Below, in pieces: positions 16,922-24,610 of a stretch of 46,405 nt of DNA (its first letter is position 1; every line of letters starts with the position of its first letter). The notes below the pieces were generated by a model. The model did not search any database, was not told the origin of the DNA, and saw only the letters and a program-made list of their open reading frames with translations. Both the position numbers and the translations under genes were made by a program. The DNA is from Nitrosomonas sp. Nm84 (GTDB taxonomy: Bacteria; Pseudomonadota; Gammaproteobacteria; Burkholderiales; Nitrosomonadaceae). Where the stretch lies: contig NZ_QJJP01000029.1 of NCBI RefSeq assembly GCF_003201565.1, positions 1 to 46,405 of the forward strand. Direction: 5' to 3'.

Positions 16922-17737
16922 TTAAGGAACAATCCGGTTATTGAGAATGTCTTTGCTTTGGTTGTTCCAGATTACGTCCGTCAGGTTTGAGTAACGGGTG
17001 ATGATTTGCGCTGCAATACCACCTGAAAATAAACCTGCCCAACCCAGAATCACAAAGCCCCAGTGCAATGGCGCACTAAACAGTTCTTCCATGAACCAGA
17101 ATGCATGGCCCCATTCGTTCAATCCTACGTTTGGCAGAATCATCAACGGGCCTGCAATCGCCATCACCAACGGAAATGATGTGCCGCGGCTATATAATGG
17201 CAGACGGGTCATCGCGTACAGGTATGAAGCTACGCCACATACAATGTACATCGGGAATGAACCATAAAACACCACTACGTGACTTGGTGTGAAGCTGGTG
17301 TCACGAATAATCACTTGGTGCCACGATGCATCTTGTTCGGTGAAGAAGCTGCCGCCCCAGTAAACGCCAAACAGATACACACCCAGCCACATCAGCCAGT
17401 AAAAATAACGTTTGATCTCTAACTTGGGATCCAGGTTGTCCAATTGCTCTTTCGTGTCACGGGTTTTTAATATCCAGCCCCAGGTAACCAGCGCAAACAG
17501 CGGCATCAGCGTCATGTGCACACGCCACAGCCCCATCCACACTTTGTCAAATTCCGGTTCCATCGAGTCCATGCCGTGTGAATATGCAAATGTCCTTTGA
17601 TACCAGATCCAAAATATCGCTACAGAAAGCATCGTAAAAAGACCAATTTTGTAGTACTTTGAATCGTACCAAAGTGACATATCATAATCACCACTTTTAC
17701 TGGTAACGTTACTACTTGTGTTATAGGCTGTTGCCAT
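16922..17737 (-). CDS. amoC: Ammonia monooxygenase subunit C (AmoC), singleton, 271 aa
   Basis: Integral membrane subunit of the copper enzyme that oxidises ammonia to hydroxylamine. Residues corresponding to the PmoC copper sites are all present: Asp136, His140 and His153 (in [20 protein letters not shown]) for the CuC site, and Asn207, His211 and His225 (NEWGHAFW then SAPLHWGF) for the CuD site. Length and six or so membrane segments match nitrosomonad AmoC, including the [13 protein letters not shown] start (here [10 protein letters not shown]). No amoA or amoB lies nearby, so it is a monocistronic-type amoC, paired only with the 183-aa gene. AGGAGGT sits 6 nt before ATG, a strong site. 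Isolated chromosomal amoC copies are known in Nitrosomonas; a plasmid location is unusual. Confidence 0.97.
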   Translation of the reverse strand: MATAYNTSSNVTSKSGDYDMSLWYDSKYYKIGLFTMLSVAIFWIWYQRTFAYSHGMDSMEPEFDKVWMGLWRVHMTLMPLFALVTWGWILKTRDTKEQLDNLDPKLEIKRYFYWLMWLGVYLFGVYWGGSFFTEQDASWHQVIIRDTSFTPSHVVVFYGSFPMYIVCGVASYLYAMTRLPLYSRGTSFPLVMAIAGPLMILPNVGLNEWGHAFWFMEELFSAPLHWGFVILGWAGLFSGGIAAQIITRYSNLTDVIWNNQSKDILNNRIVP

Positions 17738-17840
17738 TTTAATACCTCCTAATCATTTAATTTTTAAAAAAAATCTTAAAAAGAATGATCTTATCTATTA
17801 GAAAATTAAATAGATGAAATCTAATTCCTTATAATTAAAA

Positions 17841-17868
17841 GTAGACTTTGTTTTTTCATGATAGTTCC
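17841..17868 (-). promoter_or_regulatory. Sigma-E-like promoter candidate for amoC
   Basis: On the minus strand GGAACTA (17868-17862) is followed after exactly 16 nt by TCTAC (17845-17841). The sigma-E consensus is GGAACTT, about 16 nt, TCTGA or TCAAA. The transcript would start near 17834, giving a 5' leader of about 97 nt. In N. europaea the singleton amoC3 has been linked to sigma-E and stress recovery, so this motif fits established biology. The assignment here is by eye. Confidence 0.5.
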
Positions 17869-17917
17869 CATAAAGCCTGCATTGGTATTATATATTCACT
17901 GGATTGAATTTAAAAGA

Positions 17918-18285
17918 AGGGTCTTAGGAAGTTAAAGCGGGTTTAAACGTAATAATTTGAGAATTTTATGATAGAGATTATCACGACGATGATTAAAACG
18001 AAATTCGGTTTCTTTCAGGTGCAGATAAAAGGTGCGCTCAGGCACGTTATTGAATTTTGCCAAACGGCGCTTGGCAAAACTTCAGAAAGATTCGATACCG
18101 TTAATATGCCGCTCACCACTGGCAAATTCATTGTTACCATGATGTACCCTGAAGTGCTTATCAAAGCCAATATCGACCAATCCGTCATAGCCCGCGCCAT
18201 CCATCAGAATGGATCACGGTATCTGGTGCTACATGACCACGGATAATGGCTTGCAATGTCGCTTTAGAACAATCTGGCAAAAGCG
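17918..18285 (-). mobile_element. IS1595/ISXO2-type transposase 3' remnant, copy B
   Basis: On the minus strand the reading goes DCSKATLQAIIRGHVAPDT, VIHSDGWRG, then after a one-base insertion YDGLVDIGFDKHFRVHHGN, then INGIESF-stop-SFAKRRLAKFN (TGG to TGA), and finally TFYLHLKETEFRFNHRRDN and LYHKILKLLRLNPL-stop. This is the C-terminal third of an IS1595-type DDE transposase, disabled by a frameshift and a nonsense codon. It has the same orientation as copy A. Its inner edge cuts the VapC gene at about 18280. Confidence 0.8.
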
Positions 18286-18430
18286 CGATACCTTTGCCGA
18301 TTTCTCCTATTGTAATAACGCAGATAAACAGATGTTCATCTGGAACATCATTAACAGCTTCATAAACCGTAACCAGTGGATCTGGTTTATAGAGTTCGGA
18401 TAACACGCATGTATCCAATAATACCCTCAT
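18281..18430 (-). pseudogene. VapC-like PIN toxin, N-terminal stub
   Basis: The first about 50 codons encode MRVLLDTCVLSELYKPDP and EHLFICVITIGEIGKGIALL, the N-terminal half of a PIN-domain ribonuclease, with acidic Asp6 and Glu44 positions. The frame then continues directly into IS1595 transposase codons (DCSKATLQ) and stops at 18185. The remaining catalytic acids are gone, so it cannot be an active nuclease. It overlaps the original end of the antitoxin gene upstream by 4 bp (ATGA). Confidence 0.75.
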
Positions 18431-18470
18431 AGATCAACTAGCCGCATTGAACTTTTATCACGCATATCAT

Positions 18471-18677
18471 TTAGATGGTCGATCTCGTATGGTGGAGAGA
18501 GAATATATTGCTTAAATTAAAAGTTTTCTTTTGACCAATCAGCGGTTCATATTCGTTTTTGGAAATGATTACAACATCACCATCCCGCCGGTGAACAACT
18601 TGAATTTTTCCAATCAGTGCATTATTGAACAATTCACTAAATTTATTTTTTGCATCTGCAATACGCCATTCATCCAT
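18471..18677 (-). CDS. Phd/YefM-type antitoxin, C-terminally frameshifted, 68 aa
   Basis: MDEWRIADAKNKFSELFNNA is a typical Phd/YefM start, followed by VVHRRDGDVVIISKNEYEPL. Start chosen at ATG 18677 after AGGAAAATT; the frame is open further up to 18728 without a good site. The expected tail (PPYEIDHLNDMRDKSSMRL then VDL-stop, overlapping the toxin ATG as ATGA) is present in another frame. A TC dinucleotide repeat at about 18500 seems to have gained one unit, replacing the toxin-binding tail by SLHHTRSTI. DNA binding is probably kept, toxin binding probably not. Confidence 0.8.
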   Translation of the reverse strand: MDEWRIADAKNKFSELFNNALIGKIQVVHRRDGDVVIISKNEYEPLIGQKKTFNLSNIFSLHHTRSTI

Positions 18678-18760
18678 AATTTTCCTATCTAGGCTAGATT
18701 GTCTAGACTTATGAAAAAAATCCTTCAATTAAAAAATCAGAAACACAACTTAAGTCCCAT

Positions 18761-18796
18761 CTTTACTATTGATAAAATATGTTATCAATAGTAAAG
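18761..18796. promoter_or_regulatory. Perfect 15-bp inverted repeat between divergent TA operons
   Basis: CTTTACTATTGATAA (18761-18775) and TTATCAATAGTAAAG (18782-18796) are exact complements around a 6-nt loop. It lies about 85 bp upstream of the Phd-like start and 110 bp upstream of parD. It is most likely an operator for one of the two autoregulated TA operons. Confidence 0.55.
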
Positions 18797-18851
18797 TAAT
18801 TCTATAATTCAAGAAGGTTGAAATATTTTTTTGCTTTATTAAATTCCATTG

Positions 18852-18870
18852 AGTAGGATAATATCCTACT
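18852..18870. promoter_or_regulatory. Perfect 9-bp inverted repeat, ParD operator candidate
   Basis: AGTAGGATA and TATCCTACT flank a single central A. It lies 39 bp before the parD start. ParD-type ribbon-helix-helix antitoxins bind such short palindromes to repress their own operon. Confidence 0.6.
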
Positions 18871-18908
18871 TACTGAAAGGTATTAGAAACATACACAGGA
18901 AATAAAAA

Positions 18909-19205
18909 ATGAAGCGCACCGATAAAGCAGAAAAAATCAGCATTACCCTTCCGCCTGACATGCTGAAAATTATTAGAGAAAAAGTGAAGGACGGTGCCTA
19001 CGCTTCCACAAGTGAGGTTATTCGTGAAGCGATGCGTTTATGGCAAAGACAGGAAGAAGAACATCAAGCGAGAATTGCTTCCATTCGAGCGCGTCTGGAA
19101 CAATCCGCACACAGTGGCGAACCTGTTTTGCTGGATGCGGCATTTGAAAAGCTCGAGCAGCTTCATCAACAACGCATAAGCGCACCAGGCCATGAAAAGC
19201 TATGA
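18909..19205 (+). CDS. parD: ParD-type antitoxin, 98 aa
   Basis: Ribbon-helix-helix N-terminus: KISITLPPDMLKIIREKVKD followed by YASTSEVIREAMRLW (residues about 9-49), then a charged helical tail that wraps the toxin. ACAGGA precedes the ATG. It overlaps parE by 14 bp, the usual arrangement. It should neutralise ParE and repress through the palindrome at 18852-18870. Confidence 0.9.
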   Translation: MKRTDKAEKISITLPPDMLKIIREKVKDGAYASTSEVIREAMRLWQRQEEEHQARIASIRARLEQSAHSGEPVLLDAAFEKLEQLHQQRISAPGHEKL

Positions 19206-19539
19206 GGTGTATCTAACACCCGATGCTATCAAAGACCTGACTGATATTTATGAATATATAACTAAGAAGAGCGGATTTCCTGAAGTCGCGTGGGCATATA
19301 TAGAGAAATTACGCCTAAAGTGCCATGACCTTAAAACAATACCTTTGATTGGACAACAGCGCGATGATTTGCGTAAGAATCTCAGAATCGTTGCCATTGA
19401 TAAAAACGCGATCGCGGCTTTTGAGGTTATTGAAGACAAACAAATCGTCACTATTCTTAATATTTTTTATGGCGGCAGAGATTATGAAGCGATTATGGGT
19501 AGTGAAACATCGCATAAAAATGATGAGCTAGATAAATAA
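19192..19539 (+). CDS. parE: ParE-family toxin, 115 aa
   Basis: RelE/ParE fold: YEVYLTPDAIKDLTDIYEYI at the start, then QRDDLRKNLRIVAIDKNAI and VTILNIFYGGRDYEAI at the end. Members poison DNA gyrase or, in some subgroups, other targets. Full length with no visible damage. The next gene, a tyrosine recombinase, begins 1 bp after its stop, suggesting one transcript. Confidence 0.88.
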   Translation: MKSYEVYLTPDAIKDLTDIYEYITKKSGFPEVAWAYIEKLRLKCHDLKTIPLIGQQRDDLRKNLRIVAIDKNAIAAFEVIEDKQIVTILNIFYGGRDYEAIMGSETSHKNDELDK

Positions 19540-19540
19540 T

Positions 19541-20491
19541 ATGACAAATCTTATTACCACAAACAATCGCGCACTCACTGCGAAAGAATTTCAGGGCCTT
19601 GCTGATGTTCCACCTGAAGTGGAATGGTTTGCAAATTTAGGAAACAAAGCCACTCGTCGCGCTTATGAAAATGCCTTAAAGGATTTTATGAATTTCACGG
19701 GCATTCAGAATCCGGGAGAGTTCAGGATTGTGACCCGCGCTCATATTATTGCCTGGCGTGATGATTTGTTGAGTCGTTCATTAAGCAGTATGAGCATCCG
19801 ACACCGTTTATCTGCACTGTCGTCTTTATTTGAATATCTATGCGACAAAAACACAGTTACGCATAATCCAGTCAAGGGTGTAAAACGTCCTGCAGTTGAG
19901 AGTTATGAAGGTAAAACTCCGGCAATCGGAGATCATCAGGCGCGCGGATTGCTCGATGCACCGGATACCAGCTCACTTAAGGGCAAGCGTGATCGTGCGA
20001 TACTGGCCACTCTACTCTATCACGCATTGCGGCGTGATGAGTTGTGCCGATTGAAGGTTAAAGATTTTAAGCAGGAGCGGCGCGGTGTGCCCCATATAAA
20101 AATATCCGGCAAAGGAGGCAAGACACGTTATGTACCGTTGCACCCTGCGGCCAGTGGCTTAATCCATGATTATCTCGATGCTGCTGGACATGGTCTCGAA
20201 GATACTGGTGCATTATTCCGTTCAGCCAGTAATAACCGGATTAAGGGATCACAAAAACCGATTACCCCAGACGGTATTTATAAATTGGTACAGAAATACT
20301 CTAAAATGCTAGGTTTCAAAATCGGCGCGCATTCCTTACGCGCAACAGCAGCCACCAATGCGCTGGATCATCAAGCAGATATTGCCAAAGTACAAGAATG
20401 GCTGGGACATGCCAATATTGCTACTACAAGGATTTATGATCATCGCAGAACCCGGCCAGAAGATAGTCCAACGTTTAAGGTTGTATATTAA
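19541..20491 (+). CDS. Tyrosine site-specific recombinase (XerC/D-like), 316 aa
   Basis: N-terminal SAM-like core-binding domain (residues about 25-115), then a catalytic domain with the Arg in LLYHALRRDELCRLK, the Lys in SGKGGKTRYVPL, HSLRATAAT (His-x-x-Arg), and WLGHANIATTRIYDHR holding the last His and the nucleophile Tyr. All active-site residues seem present. It is probably translated with parDE. Likely roles are resolving plasmid dimers or moving this TA cassette. No attachment or dif-like site could be recognised beside it. Confidence 0.9.
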   Translation: MTNLITTNNRALTAKEFQGLADVPPEVEWFANLGNKATRRAYENALKDFMNFTGIQNPGEFRIVTRAHIIAWRDDLLSRSLSSMSIRHRLSALSSLFEYLCDKNTVTHNPVKGVKRPAVESYEGKTPAIGDHQARGLLDAPDTSSLKGKRDRAILATLLYHALRRDELCRLKVKDFKQERRGVPHIKISGKGGKTRYVPLHPAASGLIHDYLDAAGHGLEDTGALFRSASNNRIKGSQKPITPDGIYKLVQKYSKMLGFKIGAHSLRATAATNALDHQADIAKVQEWLGHANIATTRIYDHRRTRPEDSPTFKVVY

Positions 20492-20866
20492 GTTTATTCC
20501 GGACTCTCTCAAAATTTCTTTGCGACAATTGTGTATAACTTTTCCTAGAAATTTTTCTAATATGGGTGTCAATCATCGTTGAGAACTTGCTAAGTAACGT
20601 CACAATCTTCCACCGGCAACAATCCCTATCACATTGTGATAAGGCATGATCTATTTTACATCGGGTAACATTGATTGCTGAAAGTGGCAAATTTTGGATG
20701 CTGTTTTACAGCGGTGAAGAATTCAACGAAGCGTTTCCGCATCAAGGGTAAGTGTGCGAGAGAACTACCAGAGAGGAGTGAAGGGGACCGATCCCTAACG
20801 CGATTTTTCTTTATCCTGATTTCTTCATTTTTGTTGAACAAAATCAGCTGTTGCATTATTTTGAAT
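20492..20866. other. Intergenic region between recombinase and arsB
   Basis: 375 bp between convergent genes. Several short open stretches exist on both strands, none with convincing start or codon pattern. A GC-rich patch around 20755-20810 (GGGGACCGATCCC) looks foreign, possibly the edge of the ars island, but no repeat partner was found. Confidence 0.35.
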
Positions 20867-22153
20867 TCATTTGATGCTAAGCCATGTAGCGAGGGTTGCA
20901 AGCGTTAAAATCAATACTGGCACAGTCAGCACGATTCCCACTGTAAAGTAATATCTCCAAGTGATGACCATATTTTTCCGCGCGAGCACATGCAGCCATA
21001 GTAAAGTTGCTAAGCTGCCAATTGGAGTAATCTTTGGCCCCAGATCGCAGCCAATAACATTGGCATAAATCATAGCTTCCTTTATCGCACCTGTTGCGCT
21101 GGTCGCATCGACCGACAACGCGCCAATCAATACCGTAGGCATATTGTTCATGATGGATGAAAGAAAAGCAGCCAAAAAACCAGTGCCGAGCGTTGCACCC
21201 CACAAGCCATAACTAGCGAAATTATCGAGAAGGCTTGAAAGGTATTCGGTCAATCCTTCATTACGCAAGCCGTACACGACTAAATACATTCCCAGGGAAA
21301 AAATGACGATCTGCCAGGGTGCTTCACGTACTACCTTACGTGTACTGATGATATGGCCATGCGCTGCCACCGCGAGCAATATTAGTGAACCGATAACAGC
21401 CACAATGCTAATTGGAACTCCATAGGGTTCAAGACCAAAAAAGGCAATAAGTAACAAAACGAGAACCACCCAACCGGCGCGAAATGTTGCCGAATCTCGG
21501 ATTGCTTCATTGGGTGCCTTGAGTTTGCTTACGTCATAGTGTGCCGGAATACTGCGGCGAAAGCAGAGGTAAAGCACGCCCAAACTGCCCAATACTGAAA
21601 CAATATTGACAGGAATCATCACAGCAGCATACTCGGCAAAGCCGATCTTAAAAAAATCTGCCGAAACAATGTTAACTAGATTAGATACCATAAATGGCAA
21701 ACTGGCCGTATCGGCGATAAAACCCGCTGCCATTACGAAGGCAAGTGTAGCAACCGGGTTAAATCCGAGCGCCAGCAACATCGCCATCACGATTGGAGTT
21801 AAAATCAAAGCTGCACCATCATTAGCGAACAAGGCTGAGACAGCCGCGCCCAATAACACAATAAACGCAAATAATAAATGCCCATTGCCGCGTCCCCAAC
21901 GACCTACATGCAGCGCAGCCCATTCAAAAAATCCTGCTTCGTCGAGTAGTAGACTGATAATAATGATCGCAATAAACGCAGCCGTCGCATTCCAGACAAT
22001 ATTCCAAACGGTAAGAATATCGTTAAGATGTACCACACCGAGAATCAATGCTGCAGAAGCACCCATCATAGCGCTCCAACCAATACCCAGCCCGCGCGGC
22101 TGCCAAATGACTAATACAAGTGTAAATACGAAAATTAGTATGGCAATCAGCAT
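20867..22153 (-). CDS. arsB: ArsB arsenite/antimonite efflux pump, 428 aa
   Basis: Last gene of arsR-arsI-arsC-arsB. It has about twelve membrane segments and family stretches such as [40 protein letters not shown] and [20 protein letters not shown] (residues about 370-390). Length equals the E. coli ArsB class (429 aa). It exports As(III) and Sb(III) as a proton-coupled pump; no arsA ATPase is present. The gap from arsC is 61 bp. Confidence 0.95.
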   Translation of the reverse strand: MLIAILIFVFTLVLVIWQPRGLGIGWSAMMGASAALILGVVHLNDILTVWNIVWNATAAFIAIIIISLLLDEAGFFEWAALHVGRWGRGNGHLLFAFIVLLGAAVSALFANDGAALILTPIVMAMLLALGFNPVATLAFVMAAGFIADTASLPFMVSNLVNIVSADFFKIGFAEYAAVMIPVNIVSVLGSLGVLYLCFRRSIPAHYDVSKLKAPNEAIRDSATFRAGWVVLVLLLIAFFGLEPYGVPISIVAVIGSLILLAVAAHGHIISTRKVVREAPWQIVIFSLGMYLVVYGLRNEGLTEYLSSLLDNFASYGLWGATLGTGFLAAFLSSIMNNMPTVLIGALSVDATSATGAIKEAMIYANVIGCDLGPKITPIGSLATLLWLHVLARKNMVITWRYYFTVGIVLTVPVLILTLATLATWLSIK

Positions 22154-22214
22154 ACAAGGTCGCTCCCATTGATACAGTGTTTTTGAATTGCAGATATCGC
22201 CTTATGAGCGATGG

Positions 22215-22697
22215 TTAGAATCTTAAAACGCCTATGTTGTCCAGTCTCCGCTGTAAAGAGGGAGATTTACTTTTAATTAACTCTTCTATTGACGATTCAA
22301 AGAAAAACTCGATTCGCGCTCGCAATATGCGATAAGCACGCTCGAAAGCTGCATTAATCTCTTCTTCTGTGCCAGTTGCTTTTGCTGGATCAGCAACACC
22401 CCAATGAGTACGCAAAGCAGAGCCAAGATAAACCGGACAGGCCTCTTTATCAGCATTACCACAAACAGTGATTACGATATCTGGAGTCTCCGGTAAATTT
22501 TCCCAAGATTTGCTGAATAAGCCCTCTGTTGAGATGCCTTCACGTTCAAGCAACGCAAGCGAACGATGGTGAACTTGTCCAGTTGGTTTACTACCTGCGC
22601 TCATTGCATGCCAACCTTTGGGAGCAAGATGGTTGAAAGTAGCTTCAGCGAGGATAGAGCGGCAGGAATTTCCAGTACAAAGAAAAAGTACGTTCAT
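22215..22697 (-). CDS. arsC: Arsenate reductase ArsC, thioredoxin-coupled (LMW-phosphatase type), 160 aa
   Basis: Reduces As(V) to As(III), supplying ArsB. The phosphatase loop CTGNSCRS (Cys7-Arg13, CX5R) is at the N-terminus, and a redox pair sits in VITVCGNADKEACP (Cys79 and Cys87), as in thioredoxin-dependent ArsC. Start placed at ATG 22697, which gives MNVLFLCTGN, lies 2 nt after the arsI stop, and has CAGG upstream; a longer frame to 22715 would overlap arsI. The tail after residue 135 is longer than in minimal ArsC and basic. Confidence 0.93.
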   Translation of the reverse strand: MNVLFLCTGNSCRSILAEATFNHLAPKGWHAMSAGSKPTGQVHHRSLALLEREGISTEGLFSKSWENLPETPDIVITVCGNADKEACPVYLGSALRTHWGVADPAKATGTEEEINAAFERAYRILRARIEFFFESSIEELIKSKSPSLQRRLDNIGVLRF

Positions 22698-22699
22698 GA

Positions 22700-23119
22700 T
22701 TAACCTGCACAGCAAGATTCCGATTTAGCAGGAATCGAGGTGTCTTTCCCAAACATAGGGATAGTCTTTAGTGAATGAAACGCCTCCCATGCGATGCCTT
22801 GCGGGTCAACCGTCCAATATTTATTAGATGAGGCATAACAACATTGAGCGTTTTTTTGTTCTGAAGCAGGCACATCAGCACGAACCAAACGATCATTCAT
22901 TTCGTTTAATGCTTCGTCTGAATCAACTTGTATTCCAACATGATCTAAGCCAGGTTTTGCACCTGTTGCCGATATTGCGAAATTGATATACGGATCATCC
23001 AACATCCATTTAGCGTAATCCGATTTGGTGACTGCGGGTTCTACACCAAATAATGCAGAGTAAAAACGAATATTATCTTGCAAATTATCGACAGCGATAT
23101 GAACATGAAAGCGTTTCAT
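22700..23119 (-). CDS. arsI: ArsI-like C-As lyase (vicinal oxygen chelate family), 139 aa
   Basis: Small VOC-fold protein. By position against ArsI, metal ligands would be His5, His60 (LDHVGIQV) and Glu112 (IAWEAFHS), with the substrate thiol pair Cys93-Cys94 in AQCCYASSNKYW. It also keeps the C-terminal Cys pair (ESCCAG). ArsI demethylates methyl-As(III) and aromatic arsenicals to inorganic As(III). A CadI-type cadmium-induced VOC protein is the alternative, but the ars context favours ArsI. It sits between arsR and arsC in one operon. Confidence 0.85.
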   Translation of the reverse strand: MKRFHVHIAVDNLQDNIRFYSALFGVEPAVTKSDYAKWMLDDPYINFAISATGAKPGLDHVGIQVDSDEALNEMNDRLVRADVPASEQKNAQCCYASSNKYWTVDPQGIAWEAFHSLKTIPMFGKDTSIPAKSESCCAG

Positions 23120-23167
23120 CAGATTTACTCCTGAGTTAAATGAAATGAAAGGAAAAATTCTTTTTAG

Positions 23168-23494
23168 CTATTCTTTTTCATCGCAGCAGACTTCAACGGG
23201 ACTACAAGGAACACCAGCACAACAATTCTCAGTGAGATAGCCTAATAAGGCATTCATGGTTTCAAAGTTTGCCGAGTAATAAATAAAGCGGCTTTCCTGT
23301 CGGGCAGTAACCAACTCCGCATTAGTCAGTTCTTTTAAGTGAAACGATAGCGTTGCATTAGGAATATTTAATTCCTTTGCAAGTTGACCTGCAGCAACCC
23401 CCGATTCTCCATCCTGAACCAATACTCTGAATATCGTCAGACGAGTTTCATGAGCTAGGGCAGTTAGGGCTTTAATAGCAATATTGATTTCCAT
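23168..23494 (-). CDS. arsR: ArsR-family metalloregulator, 108 aa
   Basis: Winged-helix repressor of the ars operon that releases DNA on binding As(III). The recognition helix region reads IPNATLSFHLKELTNAELV (residues about 44-62). Cys residues cluster at the end (ENCCAGVPCSPVEVCCDE), likely the arsenic site; the classic CVCDL helix motif is absent. ATG 23494 is preferred because the promoter lies between it and the further upstream in-frame start at 23548; the mRNA appears leaderless. Confidence 0.92.
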   Translation of the reverse strand: MEINIAIKALTALAHETRLTIFRVLVQDGESGVAAGQLAKELNIPNATLSFHLKELTNAELVTARQESRFIYYSANFETMNALLGYLTENCCAGVPCSPVEVCCDEKE

Positions 23495-23768
23495 ATTTCC
23501 AATATAATGGAAACATAATTTACTGTCAACACTCTCAAAATATTTCACTTAAATTACTTAAAGAAAATAATTTCATTGAAAAGTCCCCCTCCTTTCTGGC
23601 TTGTTTAATTTTTTCGACCGCTACCATAGAATAATCTATCGCCTCGGCCAAATATCATATTAGCTGTATGCTTACCTTTATCTATCGATAGGCTGGGAAT
23701 TGGTTACAATAAAAACATGAAAATATGCAAGTAAAATTGGATACTGGTTAATCTTCTGCTACCTTGGC
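23495..23768. other. arsR-merR intergenic region
   Basis: About 270 bp between the ars promoter and the 3' end of merR. Apart from the arsR promoter/operator, no gene or hairpin with a T run was found. This is where two resistance modules of different base composition meet. Confidence 0.35.
23496..23529 (-). promoter_or_regulatory. arsR promoter and operator
   Basis: TTGACA (complement of 23524-23529), a 17-nt spacer and TATATT (complement of 23501-23506) form a near-consensus sigma-70 promoter. The inverted repeat TTTCC-8 nt-GGAAA (23496-23513) overlaps the -10 box, as expected for an ArsR operator. Only 6 nt separate the -10 box from the ATG, so transcription would begin at or next to the start codon. 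Confidence 0.75.
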
Positions 23769-24176
23769 TCAGTCTGCTTGCAGTGATGCAATAATTGGGC
23801 AGGAAACATTTCCTTTTCGTGTATGGCAGGCGCGTAAAAGCGCAGATAGCGCAGCCTCCATGCGCGTCAGATCTTTCAGTTTTTTACGCACATCTTTTAG
23901 TTTTATTTCAGTCAAATAGCTGACTTCATTGCAGTGAATGCCGTCTTCCAGCCGTAGCAATTCACTAATTTCATTCAAACTGAAACCCAGCCGTTGGGCA
24001 GATTTTACAAACCTTACGCGCTGCACATTAACTCTACTATAACGACGAATGCTGCCGTAGGGCTTGTTCGGCTCGGGTAGCAAACCTTTGCGTTGATAGA
24101 AGCGGATCGTTTCCACACTGACCTCAGCCGCCTTAGCAAATGCACCGATGGTCAGATTCTCCAGATTATTCTCCAT
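23769..24176 (-). CDS. merR: MerR mercury-responsive regulator, 135 aa
   Basis: N-terminal winged helix ([20 protein letters not shown]), then a dimerisation helix. The mercury ligands sit at the canonical positions Cys82 (GIHCNEVS), Cys117 (LRACHTR) and Cys126 (GNVSCPI). It both represses and, with Hg(II), activates merTPFA by untwisting the 19-bp spacer promoter between the two divergent units. Length is close to the Tn21/Tn501 MerR (144 aa). Confidence 0.95.
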   Translation of the reverse strand: MENNLENLTIGAFAKAAEVSVETIRFYQRKGLLPEPNKPYGSIRRYSRVNVQRVRFVKSAQRLGFSLNEISELLRLEDGIHCNEVSYLTEIKLKDVRKKLKDLTRMEAALSALLRACHTRKGNVSCPIIASLQAD

Positions 24177-24181
24177 ACCGC

Positions 24182-24212
24182 TTGACTCCGTACATGACTA
24201 CGGAAGTAATCT
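24182..24212 (+). promoter_or_regulatory. mer operator-promoter (PmerT)
   Basis: TTGACT (24182-24187), a 19-nt spacer holding the palindrome CCGTACATGACTACGG, and TAATCT (24207-24212). The over-long 19-bp spacer is the hallmark of MerR-activated promoters. The sequence is close to the Tn21-type operator. Confidence 0.88.
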
Positions 24213-24247
24213 TACGGTACTCGTAAAATTTTTAAAAGGAGAAATGC

Positions 24248-24598
24248 ATGGCCGAGCCACAACAGGGGCGCAGTGCCCTCGTCGCTGGAGGGTTGGCCGC
24301 TATCCTTGCCTCCATCTGCTGTCTAGGGCCGCTGGTATTGATCGCTCTGGGATTCAGCGGTGCCTGGATCGTCAATCTGACCGTATTGGAACCGTATCGC
24401 CCGATCTTCATCGGCGCGGCGCTGGTGGCCATGTTCTTCGCGTATCGCCGCATCTTTCGTCCGGCACAAGCCTGCAAACCCGGCGAAGTCTGTTCCATCC
24501 CTCGAGTGAGGATCGCCTACAAGATTATTTTCTGGATCGTGGCTGTCCTGGTGATGGTCGCGTTGGCCTTCCCTTATGTCCTTCCATTATTCTATTAA
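24248..24598 (+). CDS. merT: MerT mercuric ion transporter, 116 aa
   Basis: Inner-membrane importer with three membrane helices. The first-helix Cys pair is in ILASICCLGPLV (Cys24-Cys25), and the cytoplasmic pair is in AQACKPGEVCSI (about Cys76 and Cys82). Hg(II) is taken from MerP and passed to MerA. GGAG precedes the ATG. The region is clearly more GC-rich than the transfer genes. Confidence 0.96.
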   Translation: MAEPQQGRSALVAGGLAAILASICCLGPLVLIALGFSGAWIVNLTVLEPYRPIFIGAALVAMFFAYRRIFRPAQACKPGEVCSIPRVRIAYKIIFWIVAVLVMVALAFPYVLPLFY

Positions 24599-24610
24599 CA
24601 GGAGATTCTC

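Noticed and set aside
17968..18246. 92-codon plus-strand frame
   Set aside because: Antisense of the IS1595-type transposase remnant, whose minus-strand reading is clear.
20675..20908. 77-codon frame in the recombinase-arsB gap
   Set aside because: No start signal or family resemblance, and it runs into the end of arsB on the other strand.
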